A stretch of 64,000 nucleotides of DNA from CAYQNU01 sp964419055 (GCA_964419055.1 CAYQNU010000019.1:14807-78806); one strand, 5' to 3'. Shown: positions 1 through 9,137, counted from the stretch's first letter. The notes: generated by a model from the sequence alone, not told the origin. Numbers and translations are program-made.

Positions 1-719
1 CCGATAGAGATGGACGTGTTACCCTAGATGCCTGCATTATGGACGAAATGGCCAACATTGGTTCGGTGGCATGTTTGGAATACATAAAACATCCCATTTC
101 TGTGGCACGAGCCATTATGGAAAAATCTCCGCACGTTATGTTAGTCGGTGAAGGAGCATTACAATTTGCCCTCAGTCAAGGGTTTGAAAAAGAAAATTTA
201 CTTACCGAAGAATCAGAAAAAGAATGGAAAGAGTGGCTCAAAACTTCTCAATATAAACCCATCATTAACATTGAAAACCACGACACCATTGGCATGATTG
301 CCTTGGACGAAATGGGCAATTTATCTGGAGCTTGTACCACCAGCGGTATGGCGTATAAACTTCACGGCCGCGTAGGTGATTCACCGATTATCGGTTCGGG
401 TTTGTATGTTGATAATGAAGTGGGTGCAGCTGTAGCCACCGGTCATGGAGAAGAAGTTATTCGTGTAGTGGGTTCTCATTTGGTGGTGGAATTGATGAGG
501 CAAGGTAAATCTCCTGCTGCGGCTTGTAAAGAGGCTATAGAATTAATCAAAAAGAAAATTGATTTGCGCAAAAAAGACCCAAAAGATACTCAAATTGGAT
601 TTTTAGCCCTCAACAAAAAAGGAGAATACGGTTCGTATGCTTTGCACAAAGGTTTTAATTATGCGGTCTACGATAGCACACAAGGCAATAGGTTGGAAGA
701 TGCTATTCATTTATTGTAA
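1..719 (+). CDS. N4-(beta-N-acetylglucosaminyl)-L-asparaginase (glycosylasparaginase), 5' end outside window
   Basis: The frame is open to the left edge, so the signal peptide and much of the alpha chain are missing. Glycosylasparaginases are N-terminal-nucleophile hydrolases that cleave the GlcNAc-Asn bond left after N-glycoprotein degradation. The precursor cuts itself at an Asp-Thr bond, and the motif HDTIGMIALD is present with the Thr codon at 285-287, the expected nucleophile of the beta chain. Further family features are PISVARAIME, the LVGEGA block and GRVGDSPIIGSGLYVDN (substrate pocket). The stop is followed 3 bases later by the cutC start, so the two are probably co-transcribed. The GH92 mannosidase two genes on fits an N-glycan breakdown role. 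The family call is firm; the exact substrate is inferred. Confidence 0.93.
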   Translation, partial: DRDGRVTLDACIMDEMANIGSVACLEYIKHPISVARAIMEKSPHVMLVGEGALQFALSQGFEKENLLTEESEKEWKEWLKTSQYKPIINIENHDTIGMIALDEMGNLSGACTTSGMAYKLHGRVGDSPIIGSGLYVDNEVGAAVATGHGEEVIRVVGSHLVVELMRQGKSPAAACKEAIELIKKKIDLRKKDPKDTQIGFLALNKKGEYGSYALHKGFNYAVYDSTQGNRLEDAIHLL

Positions 720-722
720 GGT

Positions 723-1394
723 ATGATTTCAAAATTAGAAATAGCTTGTTTTGATCTGGATGCTGCTTTAATAGCCGCAGATTTTATGGTAGATAGAATT
801 GAATTTACGTCCAATTACCATTTAGGTGGCACCACACCTTCTATAGAAGATTTCAAAAAATTAAGAGCCTATACATCGTTGCCTATTTATCCCCTTGTAC
901 GTTGTCGGGGAGGTAATTTTACCTATTCAGTTTCTGAAATGGAAGTAATGACCCATTCCATTCGTCAATTGGCCGATTTGGGTGCCGATGGAATGGTAGT
1001 GGGTTGTTTAACTGATTCTAACGAAATCAATTTGGAACAAGCCAATGCCTTCAAACAAAGTGCCCCTCACCTACCTTTTACGTTTCACAGAGGATTTGAT
1101 CATGTTACCGATTCCAAAAAAGCATTGGAACAATTGATTGAATTGGGCTATTCAAGCATTTTAACTTCGGGTTGTAAATCAGCTGCCATAAATGGAATTG
1201 ACCATCTCATTCAACTGAGTGAATGGAGTGCCAATCGAATTGAATTTGTTGTGGGTGGTGGCATACGTTCAATAAACATTGAAGAATTGAAACAGAATCT
1301 TCAACCTTCTTATTTTCATTCTGCTTGCATTACTGATACAAGTGAAAAAATAAACCCACTTGAACTTCAATTGTTACGTTCATTAATGAAATGA
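723..1394 (+). CDS. cutC: CutC family protein (TIM-barrel)
   Basis: This 223-residue protein matches the CutC family (E. coli CutC is 248 residues). Conserved blocks visible are RCRGGNFTYSVSE, ADGMVVGCLT, FTFHRGFDH and SILTSGCKSAA, then a VGGGIR barrel strand near the end. CutC is annotated as copper homeostasis, but that role is poorly supported biochemically. Here it lies 3 bases after a glycosylasparaginase gene and upstream of a GH92 mannosidase, so a role linked to glycan breakdown is an alternative inference. No cysteine-rich copper-binding motif stands out. The next gene overlaps its stop by 4 bases (ATGA). Confidence 0.88.
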   Translation: MISKLEIACFDLDAALIAADFMVDRIEFTSNYHLGGTTPSIEDFKKLRAYTSLPIYPLVRCRGGNFTYSVSEMEVMTHSIRQLADLGADGMVVGCLTDSNEINLEQANAFKQSAPHLPFTFHRGFDHVTDSKKALEQLIELGYSSILTSGCKSAAINGIDHLIQLSEWSANRIEFVVGGGIRSINIEELKQNLQPSYFHSACITDTSEKINPLELQLLRSLMK

Positions 1395-2008
1395 GTACAA
1401 TTATAAAAAATAAAAAAATGTTATTGAACGACAGAAAATCATTACTCTATTTTATAACCCGAACAGGAATGTATATCCAGCAACAAGATTATCAAAATAT
1501 TGTAAGTTTTATTCACGGATTTGAAACTGGAAGTGGTAGAAATGATTTTACTGAAGATATTAAGAACTACATTGCAAAAGAATTTCACATAAAAACTAAT
1601 GCAACTGGATGGAATGGACAAATTGAGCGGCTATCTGAAAAACTTAATTATGGCTTGACAATTACATTCAAAAAAGTATCATTAGAAATTTTAATGGTAA
1701 ATGAGCTTGGAGATATTGAAGTTGAGTTTGGGGAAATACTAAAATCAAGATTTCAAAGTTTAATCGACAGAATAGAGAAAATTGACAACCCTTCAATAAA
1801 AAAAATTTGGTTAGAAGAATGGTTATCTTATTGCTCTTTAAAAAGTAGTTGGTTTAGACAAATTTGGACTTTTGATGAACTTGAAATTATAAGAGCAATT
1901 GATGATGAAGTACAAAATGACAATTTTTTCAGGGACAAAGAAAGTTTTTTACCATTAAAAAAACTAATAAATTTACAAGGACAATTTCGAACACTAACGA
2001 AAAAATAA
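1391..2008 (+). CDS. hypothetical protein, AT-rich
   Basis: A 205-residue soluble protein without signal peptide or membrane segment. I do not recognise a named family. Its N-terminal part (LLYFITRTGMYIQQQDYQNI followed by VSFIHGFETG) resembles the start of small proteins often found in immunity-like or accessory contexts, but this is a weak impression. The start chosen overlaps the cutC stop (ATGA); a second in-frame Met at codon 10 (1418) is a plausible alternative because the first nine codons look like filler. The gene is visibly richer in A and T than its neighbours and separates cutC from the mannosidase, so it may be a later insertion into the cluster. Confidence 0.6.
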   Translation: MSTIIKNKKMLLNDRKSLLYFITRTGMYIQQQDYQNIVSFIHGFETGSGRNDFTEDIKNYIAKEFHIKTNATGWNGQIERLSEKLNYGLTITFKKVSLEILMVNELGDIEVEFGEILKSRFQSLIDRIEKIDNPSIKKIWLEEWLSYCSLKSSWFRQIWTFDELEIIRAIDDEVQNDNFFRDKESFLPLKKLINLQGQFRTLTKK

Positions 2009-2161
2009 CAGCACTAAATAATGTATTTATGAAATAAGGGGAAATTTATACAATTAGAACTAAAGCCCGTTTAATAGATTTTATTTTTAACTAAAATTTG
2101 TATTAGTATGTCTCATACTTCTTAAATACTTTCCTACCATTAGAAAAAAACATTTTATTTT

Positions 2162-4957
2162 ATGACCAAATTCGCATTATTTATAATTACATCATTATCG
2201 TTTATTGGAGTTACGAGTCAAACCCAACTTTCTAACTATGTCAATCCATTTATTGGAACGGGTGGACACGGCCATACCTTTCCGGGAGCAATTGTACCTT
2301 TTGGAATGGTTCAACTTTCACCCGATACACGAGTTGATGGCAGCTGGGACGGGTGCAGTGGTTATCATTATATGGATAGCATCATTTATGGATTTTCGCA
2401 TACACACCTCAACGGCACTGGGGTAAGCGATTATGGGGACATGATGATGATGCCCGTTATGAATTCAACAAGTTTTGATCAAAAAGATTACGCTACACCT
2501 TTTAGTCATACTAACGAAAAAGCCAATGCGGGTTTTTATGAAGTAACATTGAATAACGGAATTAAGGTAGCATTGACCACTTCTACAAGAGTGGGGTTTC
2601 ATAAATACACTTTTCCAACCAATAAAATTTGTGGAGTTATTTTAGATTTAACGCATCGTGACCAACTCATTGATGGTTCAATTACCATCATCAATTCTAC
2701 CACAATAGCCGTTAAAAGAATCAGTAAAGCTTGGGCAACCAATCAACATGCATATGCCTATATGGTATTTTCCAAACCTTTTGTTGCCACTTTTAATAAG
2801 GAAAAAAACAAAGCACATTTCGCTTTTAAACTAAAGAAAAAAGAAGATCTATTGTGCAAAGTAGGGTTTTCATTTGTAAGCGTTGAGGGTGCCGAAAAAA
2901 ATTTAAAAGCCGAAATACCTCATTGGGATTTTAACCAAGTAAAATCAGCTGCCACTCAATTATGGGACAAGGAACTGAGTAAAATCATAGTGAGTGATTC
3001 TTCGACTGACAATTTAACGATATTTTATACAGCTTTGTACCATGTAATGACACAACCTAATGTGGCAATGGACGTAGATGGAAAATACCGAGGTATGGAC
3101 AACCAGATACACAAGGCAGAAGGATATACCTACTATACCATTTTTTCGCTTTGGGATACGTTTAGAGCGGCACATCCCTTAATGACCATCATCGATCAAA
3201 AAAGAACCTTGGATTTTATCAAAACATTTTTAGCGCACTATCAACAAGGAGGAAGATTGCCTGTGTGGGAACTAGCCAGCAATGAAACCGATTGTATGAT
3301 TGGTTATCACTCTGTTTCGGTCATTACTGATGCCTACAAAAAAGGGATTACCGATTTTGATGTAAAATTGGCTTATGAAGCCATGAAAAAAAGTGCTACT
3401 TGGAATCATTTGGGTTTACCCGCTTATCAAAAACATGGTTTTTTATCTATTGATGATGAACATGAAAGTGTTTCCAAAACCTTAGAATATGCCTATGACG
3501 ATTGGTGTATTGCACAAATGGCTTTAGCTTTAAACAATTCAGAAGATTATCCAATTTACACCAGTCGTTCAGAATCATGGAAAAACCTTTTTGACCCAGA
3601 ATTTTCGCTGATGCGGCCTCGGAAAAATGGCAATTGGATCACTCCTTTCGATCCTAAAGAGGTGAATAATCATTTTACCGAAGGCAATTCTTGGCAATAT
3701 TCTTTTTTTGTACCACAAGACATTCCTGGTTTGATTCGAATGGTAGGTGGTAAAGCCAAAATGGAACAGCTACTTGACCAACTTTTCACTGAAGAAAGTC
3801 AAACTACGGGTCGTACTCAAGTAGATATTACGGGTCTAATTGGTCAATATGCGCACGGTAATGAGCCCAGTCATCATATTGCGTTTTTATATAATTATAT
3901 TGGTAAATCGGAAAAAACTGTTCAACTTGTGCATCAAATACTGCATGAATTTTATACCTCAAAACCAGATGGTTTAATAGGAAATGAAGATTGCGGTCAA
4001 ATGAGTGCATGGTATGTGATGGCTTCTTTAGGGCTTTATGCTGTGACGCCCGGATTACCTGAATATACCGTTACTAAACCCTTTTATTCACAATATGAGA
4101 TTAATTTAGAAAATGGAAACAAAATATCGGAGAAAACAGTAGCATCGGTATATGCCTCTAATCCTGAAAAAAAGATCTCTCACTTTAAATTAATGGGCGA
4201 AACCAATAAAACCCATTCACATTTGCCCTACATTTTACCCAATTTTATTAGAGGTCCAATCATCAAAACCGTTTCCAATTCATTTCAAGATAGTTTGTTG
4301 GTTGAATTGGTTTCTCTTGATTTTCGTTTAACCAAATATAGATCCATAGCTGCTGACGGAACAACATCTGATTGGAAGGAAACCAAAAACTTTTACATTA
4401 AAGACAATGTTACCATTGAAGCCGTTGCTTTTGATACAAAAGGAGAAAGCAAACCCGTAAGGGCGCATTTTTTCAAAGTACCTCATCCCGATTGGAATGT
4501 GCATATGATATCAAAACCCAATCCCCAATATTTTGCAGGAGGAGCAGCAGGATTGATTGATGGCATTAAAGGTAATGAAAATTGGCGCAAAGGAGATTGG
4601 CACGGCTACCAAGGACAAGATTTTGAAACACTCATCGTGTTCCCTGAATTGCGAACCATTCATTCTATTTCGGTATCCTTTTTACAAGATTCACGTTCTT
4701 GGATATTGATGCCAACACGAGTAGAATTTTTCACTTCTGAAAATGGATTAGAATACCAACAAATTGGGTTTATTGACAATACATTAAGCACAGAAGAGCA
4801 AGAGGTGAAAATTCAAGAATTGAGTAAAACAATGGACTATAAAGTAGATGCTAAATTTGTTAAAATAAAAGCCTATAATTATGGTAAATTGCCCACTTGG
4901 CATCAAGGTGCTGGATTTGATGCGTTTATATTTGTGGATGAAATAACGATTATATAA
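2162..4957 (+). CDS. GH92 family alpha-1,2-mannosidase, secreted
   Basis: A 931-residue protein with an N-terminal signal peptide (MTKFALFIITSLSFIGVTSQ). The N-terminal GH92 motifs are NPFIGTGGHGHTFPGA, PFGMVQLSPDT and YGFSHTHLNGTG. The catalytic (alpha/alpha)6 part carries NEPSHH and GNEDCGQMSAWYVMASLGLY near residue 606, the acidic motif conserved in characterised calcium-dependent GH92 exo-mannosidases. After about residue 740 there is a chitobiase-like C-terminal segment and then a discoidin-like beta-sandwich ending at the C-terminus. GH92 enzymes trim mannose from N-glycans and yeast mannan. The protein is probably periplasmic or outer-membrane associated. Together with glycosylasparaginase upstream it suggests N-glycan use. 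Confidence 0.95.
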   Translation: MTKFALFIITSLSFIGVTSQTQLSNYVNPFIGTGGHGHTFPGAIVPFGMVQLSPDTRVDGSWDGCSGYHYMDSIIYGFSHTHLNGTGVSDYGDMMMMPVMNSTSFDQKDYATPFSHTNEKANAGFYEVTLNNGIKVALTTSTRVGFHKYTFPTNKICGVILDLTHRDQLIDGSITIINSTTIAVKRISKAWATNQHAYAYMVFSKPFVATFNKEKNKAHFAFKLKKKEDLLCKVGFSFVSVEGAEKNLKAEIPHWDFNQVKSAATQLWDKELSKIIVSDSSTDNLTIFYTALYHVMTQPNVAMDVDGKYRGMDNQIHKAEGYTYYTIFSLWDTFRAAHPLMTIIDQKRTLDFIKTFLAHYQQGGRLPVWELASNETDCMIGYHSVSVITDAYKKGITDFDVKLAYEAMKKSATWNHLGLPAYQKHGFLSIDDEHESVSKTLEYAYDDWCIAQMALALNNSEDYPIYTSRSESWKNLFDPEFSLMRPRKNGNWITPFDPKEVNNHFTEGNSWQYSFFVPQDIPGLIRMVGGKAKMEQLLDQLFTEESQTTGRTQVDITGLIGQYAHGNEPSHHIAFLYNYIGKSEKTVQLVHQILHEFYTSKPDGLIGNEDCGQMSAWYVMASLGLYAVTPGLPEYTVTKPFYSQYEINLENGNKISEKTVASVYASNPEKKISHFKLMGETNKTHSHLPYILPNFIRGPIIKTVSNSFQDSLLVELVSLDFRLTKYRSIAADGTTSDWKETKNFYIKDNVTIEAVAFDTKGESKPVRAHFFKVPHPDWNVHMISKPNPQYFAGGAAGLIDGIKGNENWRKGDWHGYQGQDFETLIVFPELRTIHSISVSFLQDSRSWILMPTRVEFFTSENGLEYQQIGFIDNTLSTEEQEVKIQELSKTMDYKVDAKFVKIKAYNYGKLPTWHQGAGFDAFIFVDEITII

Positions 4958-4961
4958 AAAG

Positions 4962-5504
4962 ATGATGAATTTAAATGTCCGTGAAATTGAATTTAAAGAC
5001 ATTCAACTTATTGCCGATTATTGGCTTTTGTCAACACCCGAACACCTTAAAGGAATGGGAATAGATTTAACTAAAATGCCCGATCGAAATTGGTTTACAT
5101 CGATGTTGACCGAACAAATTAATACACCTTACAAGGACAAAAAAGCGTTGGCCGTTATTTGGGAAATTGATGGCGAACCAATTGGACATTCTAATGTAAA
5201 CGATATCGTATTTGGACAACAAGCTTTTATGCATCTTCATATGTGGAAGTCATCTATCCGAAAACAAGGCTTGGGAACACAATTGGTGCGAAAATCATTG
5301 AAAATTTATTTTGAAAAATTGCAATTAAATGAAGTTTTTTGTGAACCATATGCCCATAATCCAGCCCCAAATAATGCGCTTCCCAAGATAGGATTTAGTT
5401 TTGTGAAGCAATACCGCACTAATCCAAGTTACTTGACTTTTGAGCAAGAAGTTAATCAATGGAAAATATCTCGAGAAACGGTTGACTTATTTGATTGTTG
5501 TTAA
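4962..5504 (+). CDS. GNAT family N-acetyltransferase
   Basis: A 180-residue protein of the GNAT fold. The acetyl-CoA-binding motif A is RKQGLGTQLVRKSLKIYFE (Q/RxxGxG/A type), preceded by the strand with MHLHMW and followed by NEVFCEPYAHNPAPNNALPKIGF, which is the usual region of the C-terminal motif B. It begins 4 bases after the GH92 stop, so it is probably co-transcribed. Two consecutive Met codons make the start ambiguous (4962 or 4965). The substrate is unknown; the His-rich motif is seen in GNATs acting on small molecules. Confidence 0.82.
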   Translation: MMNLNVREIEFKDIQLIADYWLLSTPEHLKGMGIDLTKMPDRNWFTSMLTEQINTPYKDKKALAVIWEIDGEPIGHSNVNDIVFGQQAFMHLHMWKSSIRKQGLGTQLVRKSLKIYFEKLQLNEVFCEPYAHNPAPNNALPKIGFSFVKQYRTNPSYLTFEQEVNQWKISRETVDLFDCC

Positions 5505-5569
5505 GTTAAAATCAAACTTTAATTCTCTGCTAAGCAGAAATAACCCATCTTTGCAAAAAATATTCTTTT

Positions 5570-6271
5570 ATGAAAGGTAAATTATTCCTTATTCCTACTA
5601 CTTTGGGTGAATCCGATTTAAACACGGTGATTCCATTAGGTGTCCAGGCCATTATCGAAAACTGTAAGCATTTTATTGTTGAGGATTTAAAAAGTGCTCG
5701 TAGATACCTGAAAAGAGTAAACAGAGAAATCATCATTGAAGATTTGACCTTTTTTATATTGAATAAGCACACGGAAGCATCCTTATTAAGCACCTATATT
5801 GAACCGTTAAAAGAAGGGCATAATATAGGTATTATTAGTGAAGCAGGATGTCCTGCCGTAGCCGACCCTGGTAGTGATATTGTAGCTTTAGCACATGAAA
5901 AAAACTACGAAATCATTCCTTTAGTAGGTCCATCATCTATTTTGATGGGACTTATGGCAAGTGGTTTTAACGGCCAACAGTTTACCTTTCACGGTTATTT
6001 ACCAAAGGATAATCATGATAGAAAAAGGAAGGTACTGGAAATGGAAAAACAAGCATTATTAGGACATACACAAATATTTATGGAAACTCCATTTAGGAAT
6101 CAATCACTGTTAAACGATTTGTTGCATTGGTGTGATGTGGGTACTAAAGTTTGTATCGCTACCGATATCACTCTTCCTTCAGAAACAATAAAAACCAGAG
6201 CTGTAAAACAATGGCAAATCAATACGCCCAACATTAGCAAACGCTATTGTATGTTTTTGATGGGTAAATAA
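5570..6271 (+). CDS. SAM-dependent methyltransferase of the RsmI/YraL (tetrapyrrole methylase) family, short form
   Basis: A 233-residue protein with the family motifs IPTTLGE at the N-terminus, GIISEAGCPAVADPG (residues 87-101, SAM binding) and PLVGPSS (117-123). RsmI 2'-O-methylates C1402 of 16S rRNA, but full RsmI is about 275-290 residues and normally begins LYVVATPIGN. This shorter form, with LFLIPTTLGE, is a second Bacteroidota paralogue as far as I know, so the rRNA target is not assured. An inverted repeat begins at the stop codon (see 6271-6313). Confidence 0.8.
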   Translation: MKGKLFLIPTTLGESDLNTVIPLGVQAIIENCKHFIVEDLKSARRYLKRVNREIIIEDLTFFILNKHTEASLLSTYIEPLKEGHNIGIISEAGCPAVADPGSDIVALAHEKNYEIIPLVGPSSILMGLMASGFNGQQFTFHGYLPKDNHDRKRKVLEMEKQALLGHTQIFMETPFRNQSLLNDLLHWCDVGTKVCIATDITLPSETIKTRAVKQWQINTPNISKRYCMFLMGK

Positions 6272-6313
6272 AAGTTATTCCGTTTCATTTTGTAAAATTT
6301 ACCGAATAACTTT
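6271..6313. repeat. 43-base dyad between the RsmI-like gene and the tocopherol-cyclase-like gene
   Basis: AAAGTTATTCCGT at 6271-6283 pairs with ACCGAATAACTTT at 6301-6313 with one mismatch. Inside the loop, ATTTTGTAAAAT at 6287-6298 is itself a palindrome. The right arm contains the putative -7 box of the next gene. It could be a terminator without a long U-tract, or an operator. Confidence 0.6.
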
Positions 6314-6314
6314 G
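6307..6314 (+). promoter_or_regulatory. Bacteroidota -7 box for the tocopherol-cyclase-like gene
   Basis: TAACTTTG matches TAnnTTTG exactly and lies 20 bases before the TTG start at 6335. No TTG at the ideal distance upstream; the nearest is 14 bases away. It supports the 6335 start because little leader remains. Confidence 0.45.
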
Positions 6315-6334
6315 TTTATCAAAACTCACTCAAC

Positions 6335-7414
6335 TTGAAAAACTACTTATTCATTATTGTTTGCACAGTTACATTTTTGCCTATAAGCATCTTTTCTAAA
6401 AAAGAAAACTTTATTACACTTGAAGAAAGAGTTCCTCTTGGATATAATTTTTTCAAAAAATGGAATCCAGAAAAACTTCAAGGAAATAGAAAAAAGAACA
6501 ACTATTTTGAAGGTTGGTACTTTAAGATGGTTTCAAAAGATGGCCGTTTAAGATACGCATTTATACCGGGAGTTTCTATTGGAAAGGATTCTCATGCCTT
6601 TATTCAAGTGATTAATGGTTCGACAGGAAACACTCATTATCACCGTTTTCAATTGTCCGAATTCAATTTTTCTACCGAACGATTTGCCGTAAAAATAGGT
6701 CCCAACTTTTTTTGTGTAGATAGCTTATCCGTTAATATTGGTAAAGACGAAGATTTCATTAAAGCTCAGCTTTATCATAGCGGTATTAAAAACTATCCGG
6801 TTCGTTTTTTATCACCCGGAATTATGGGGTGGTATCGATTTGTTCCTAGAATGGAGTGTTTTCATGGAGTGGCTAGTTTAGATCACCAAATTAACGGTAC
6901 TTTTATAAACAATACGGATACTATTTTAGTAGAACAAGGTATTGGATATATTGAAAAAGATTGGGGAAAAAGTATGCCTTCTGCTTGGGTATGGACCCAA
7001 AGTAATAGTTTTTTGAATCATACCAACACTTCTTTTATGCTGTCGGTGGCGAACATTCCTTGGCTGGGCAAATCATTTACTGGCTTTTTAGGTTTTTTCT
7101 TACATCAAAATAAATTGTATCGATTTGCTACCTATACAAAGGCTAAAATAACCCAATTTGAGCATCAAAATGACGACATTGTAATCAGCATTCAAGAGCG
7201 GTCATTTTCAATTGAATTTACGGGTAAAAAAGGTAAAAAAGGCGAATTATTAGCACCGACACTTGGAGATATGGAGCGTAAAATAAATGAAAGTATTGAT
7301 GCCCAAATTCAAGTGAAAGTTTTGGATAAAAACGGGTTGATTATCTTTCTAGATTCAGCCAATATAGCGGGTTTAGAACTGGTTGGCGATCTTAATTCTT
7401 TGAAAAACAAATAA
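6335..7414 (+). CDS. secreted tocopherol cyclase-like protein
   Basis: A 359-residue protein with a TTG start chosen because it includes a complete signal peptide (MKNYLFIIVCTVTFLPISIF) and follows a good -7 box. The body matches the tocopherol-cyclase family: YFEGWYFK (58-64), SHAFIQV, then GYIEKDWGKSMP (204-215) and WVWTQSN (218-224), followed by SVANIPWLGKSFTGF. In plants and cyanobacteria this fold closes the chromanol ring of tocopherol. I see no tocopherol pathway genes here, so a lipid-type substrate outside the cytoplasm is only an inference. A Lys/Gly stretch (TGKKGKKGE) near residue 300 is unusual but in frame. Confidence 0.78.
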   Translation: MKNYLFIIVCTVTFLPISIFSKKENFITLEERVPLGYNFFKKWNPEKLQGNRKKNNYFEGWYFKMVSKDGRLRYAFIPGVSIGKDSHAFIQVINGSTGNTHYHRFQLSEFNFSTERFAVKIGPNFFCVDSLSVNIGKDEDFIKAQLYHSGIKNYPVRFLSPGIMGWYRFVPRMECFHGVASLDHQINGTFINNTDTILVEQGIGYIEKDWGKSMPSAWVWTQSNSFLNHTNTSFMLSVANIPWLGKSFTGFLGFFLHQNKLYRFATYTKAKITQFEHQNDDIVISIQERSFSIEFTGKKGKKGELLAPTLGDMERKINESIDAQIQVKVLDKNGLIIFLDSANIAGLELVGDLNSLKNK

Positions 7415-7580
7415 TATACTTCATCTAATCAATTTCCATTTTGGGTTTAAGCTTACTAAAGGTTTTTGACAAATTCTTAAGTTGAATCAATTAGCTCTTT
7501 GAATCACATTAAATTTACTTAATTTTAGGATTTATGTTTAAAAAAGAAATTGTACTATTGTAAAAAACAACAGACTAAAA

Positions 7581-8711
7581 ATGCTGAGTTACTGGGAAAA
7601 AACCGAATTGTTATCAAATCCAAATTATGCTATTATAGGTTCAGGAATAGTGGGAATTTCCACGGCCTTAGAATTAAGAAAACGCGATTCGAAAGCCACA
7701 ATTACTATTTTTGAAAGGGGTGCACTTCCTTGGGGAGCAAGCACCAAAAATGCTGGATTTGCTTGTTTTGGAAGTCCATCTGAACTCCTTTCAGATTTAA
7801 AAACAAATTCGCCAAGTGAAGTGGCGAGTATTGTGGAAATGCGTTTTTTGGGATTACAAAAACTATTAAATCGGTGCGGTGCTGATTCTATAGATTTTTA
7901 TAACTGGGGCAGCAATGAATTGTTTTTTGCCGAACATAATGCTACCTATACACAATGTTTAGAGAAATTAGACGAATTGAATGCCTTGCTTTACCCTATT
8001 GTTGGCATGAATGTATTTGAATTAAATGATAAATCAATTTCAGAATTTGGATTTAACACGGTCTCTCATCTTATAAAAAACAAAGCAGAAGGACAAATCA
8101 ATACGGGCAAAATGATGCGTAAACTCATAGATTTAGCTCATGAAAACAACATCAAAATAGTAAATGGAATAGAATTATTAGATTTTGAAGAAACGGGTAG
8201 CTCTGTTCAATTGTACTTTTCAGATAAAATCGAATTATCGTGTTCAAACTTAATCATTACCAATAATGGTTTTGCCAAAAAATTAGTATCGCATTTGGAT
8301 GTGAAACCGGCAAGAGCTCAAGTATTAATTACTAAACCCATACAAGATTTAAAGGTTAAAGGAACCTTTCATTTTGATGAAGGATATTATTATTTTCGAA
8401 ATATCGATAATCGAGTTTTGTTTGGTGGAGGTAGAAACATCGATTTTCGGGGTGAAACCACTTATGAGTTGGACACCACAACCGAAATTCAAAATCAGCT
8501 AATTGAATACCTACAACAAAGAATATTGCCCAACAATATAGTTGAAATAGACCAACAATGGGCAGGAATTATGGGAATTGGAACAGACAAAAAACCTTTT
8601 GTACAAAAGATTAGTAATAACGTTTATTGTGGAGTAAAAATGGGTGGAATGGGAGTCGCTATTGGCTCCATGATAGGCGAAAAATTAGCCCAATTAATTA
8701 TAGGAGAATGA
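7581..8711 (+). CDS. FAD-dependent oxidoreductase, DAO (glycine/D-amino-acid oxidase) family
   Basis: A 376-residue cytoplasmic protein. The Rossmann FAD motif is AIIGSGIVGISTALELRKR (GSGIVG at 20-25) with the acidic end of strand 2 in ITIFERG. GASTKNAGFACFG is the typical DAO substrate-side motif. The C-terminal block QWAGIMGIGTDKKPFVQ followed by KMGGMGVAIGS closes the FAD site. The preceding 166 bases hold no other gene that I can see. The following gene overlaps its stop by 4 bases. The natural substrate (a secondary amine or D-amino acid) cannot be told from sequence. Confidence 0.88.
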   Translation: MLSYWEKTELLSNPNYAIIGSGIVGISTALELRKRDSKATITIFERGALPWGASTKNAGFACFGSPSELLSDLKTNSPSEVASIVEMRFLGLQKLLNRCGADSIDFYNWGSNELFFAEHNATYTQCLEKLDELNALLYPIVGMNVFELNDKSISEFGFNTVSHLIKNKAEGQINTGKMMRKLIDLAHENNIKIVNGIELLDFEETGSSVQLYFSDKIELSCSNLIITNNGFAKKLVSHLDVKPARAQVLITKPIQDLKVKGTFHFDEGYYYFRNIDNRVLFGGGRNIDFRGETTYELDTTTEIQNQLIEYLQQRILPNNIVEIDQQWAGIMGIGTDKKPFVQKISNNVYCGVKMGGMGVAIGSMIGEKLAQLIIGE

Positions 8712-9088
8712 GTATAGTGTATATTATTGGGGTAATTTCACTCATTTGGTTTTTATATCATTACTACACTTCAAAAGCAATAATTGGTAAAAGAGTTACT
8801 CTAAAACCTTTTCGTCAACAATCAGTTTTGCATCAAGTTGGTGCTATCATAGGTTCTATTGAATCGTTGCACCAGTTAGAAAATGATGATATGCTGTGGT
8901 TTATTCTAAGATTAAAGGAACCCTTAAAATTGGGGAAAGAAACCTATACTTATTTACTAATTAAGCCTAAAAGTGTTGATGATAAAATTAATAACAAAAA
9001 AGCTGTTATCGTCCATGTAAAAGGGTTTTCAAAGTTAACCCCTTCCGATTCTGTTTTCATTGATTGGGGTTTAGTTATTATTCAATAA
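8708..9088 (+). CDS. small membrane-anchored hypothetical protein
   Basis: A 126-residue protein. I place the start at 8708 because this ATG overlaps the stop of the oxidoreductase (ATGA), a common translational-coupling arrangement; a longer frame from 8627 would lie wholly in the upstream gene. One N-terminal hydrophobic segment (IVYIIGVISLIWFLYHYY) probably anchors it in the membrane, followed by a soluble beta-rich domain with RVTLKPF and LLIKPKSVDD. I do not recognise a family. Coupling suggests it works with the oxidoreductase. Confidence 0.7.
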   Translation: MSIVYIIGVISLIWFLYHYYTSKAIIGKRVTLKPFRQQSVLHQVGAIIGSIESLHQLENDDMLWFILRLKEPLKLGKETYTYLLIKPKSVDDKINNKKAVIVHVKGFSKLTPSDSVFIDWGLVIIQ

Positions 9089-9137
9089 AAAGTATAGTTA
9101 CTCATTGAATCAAATGGCTTTTAGATAAAACAAAATA

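Noticed and set aside
723..1394. CutC as proof of a copper-resistance locus
   Set aside because: No copper transporter, chaperone or regulator is nearby, and the context is glycan breakdown.
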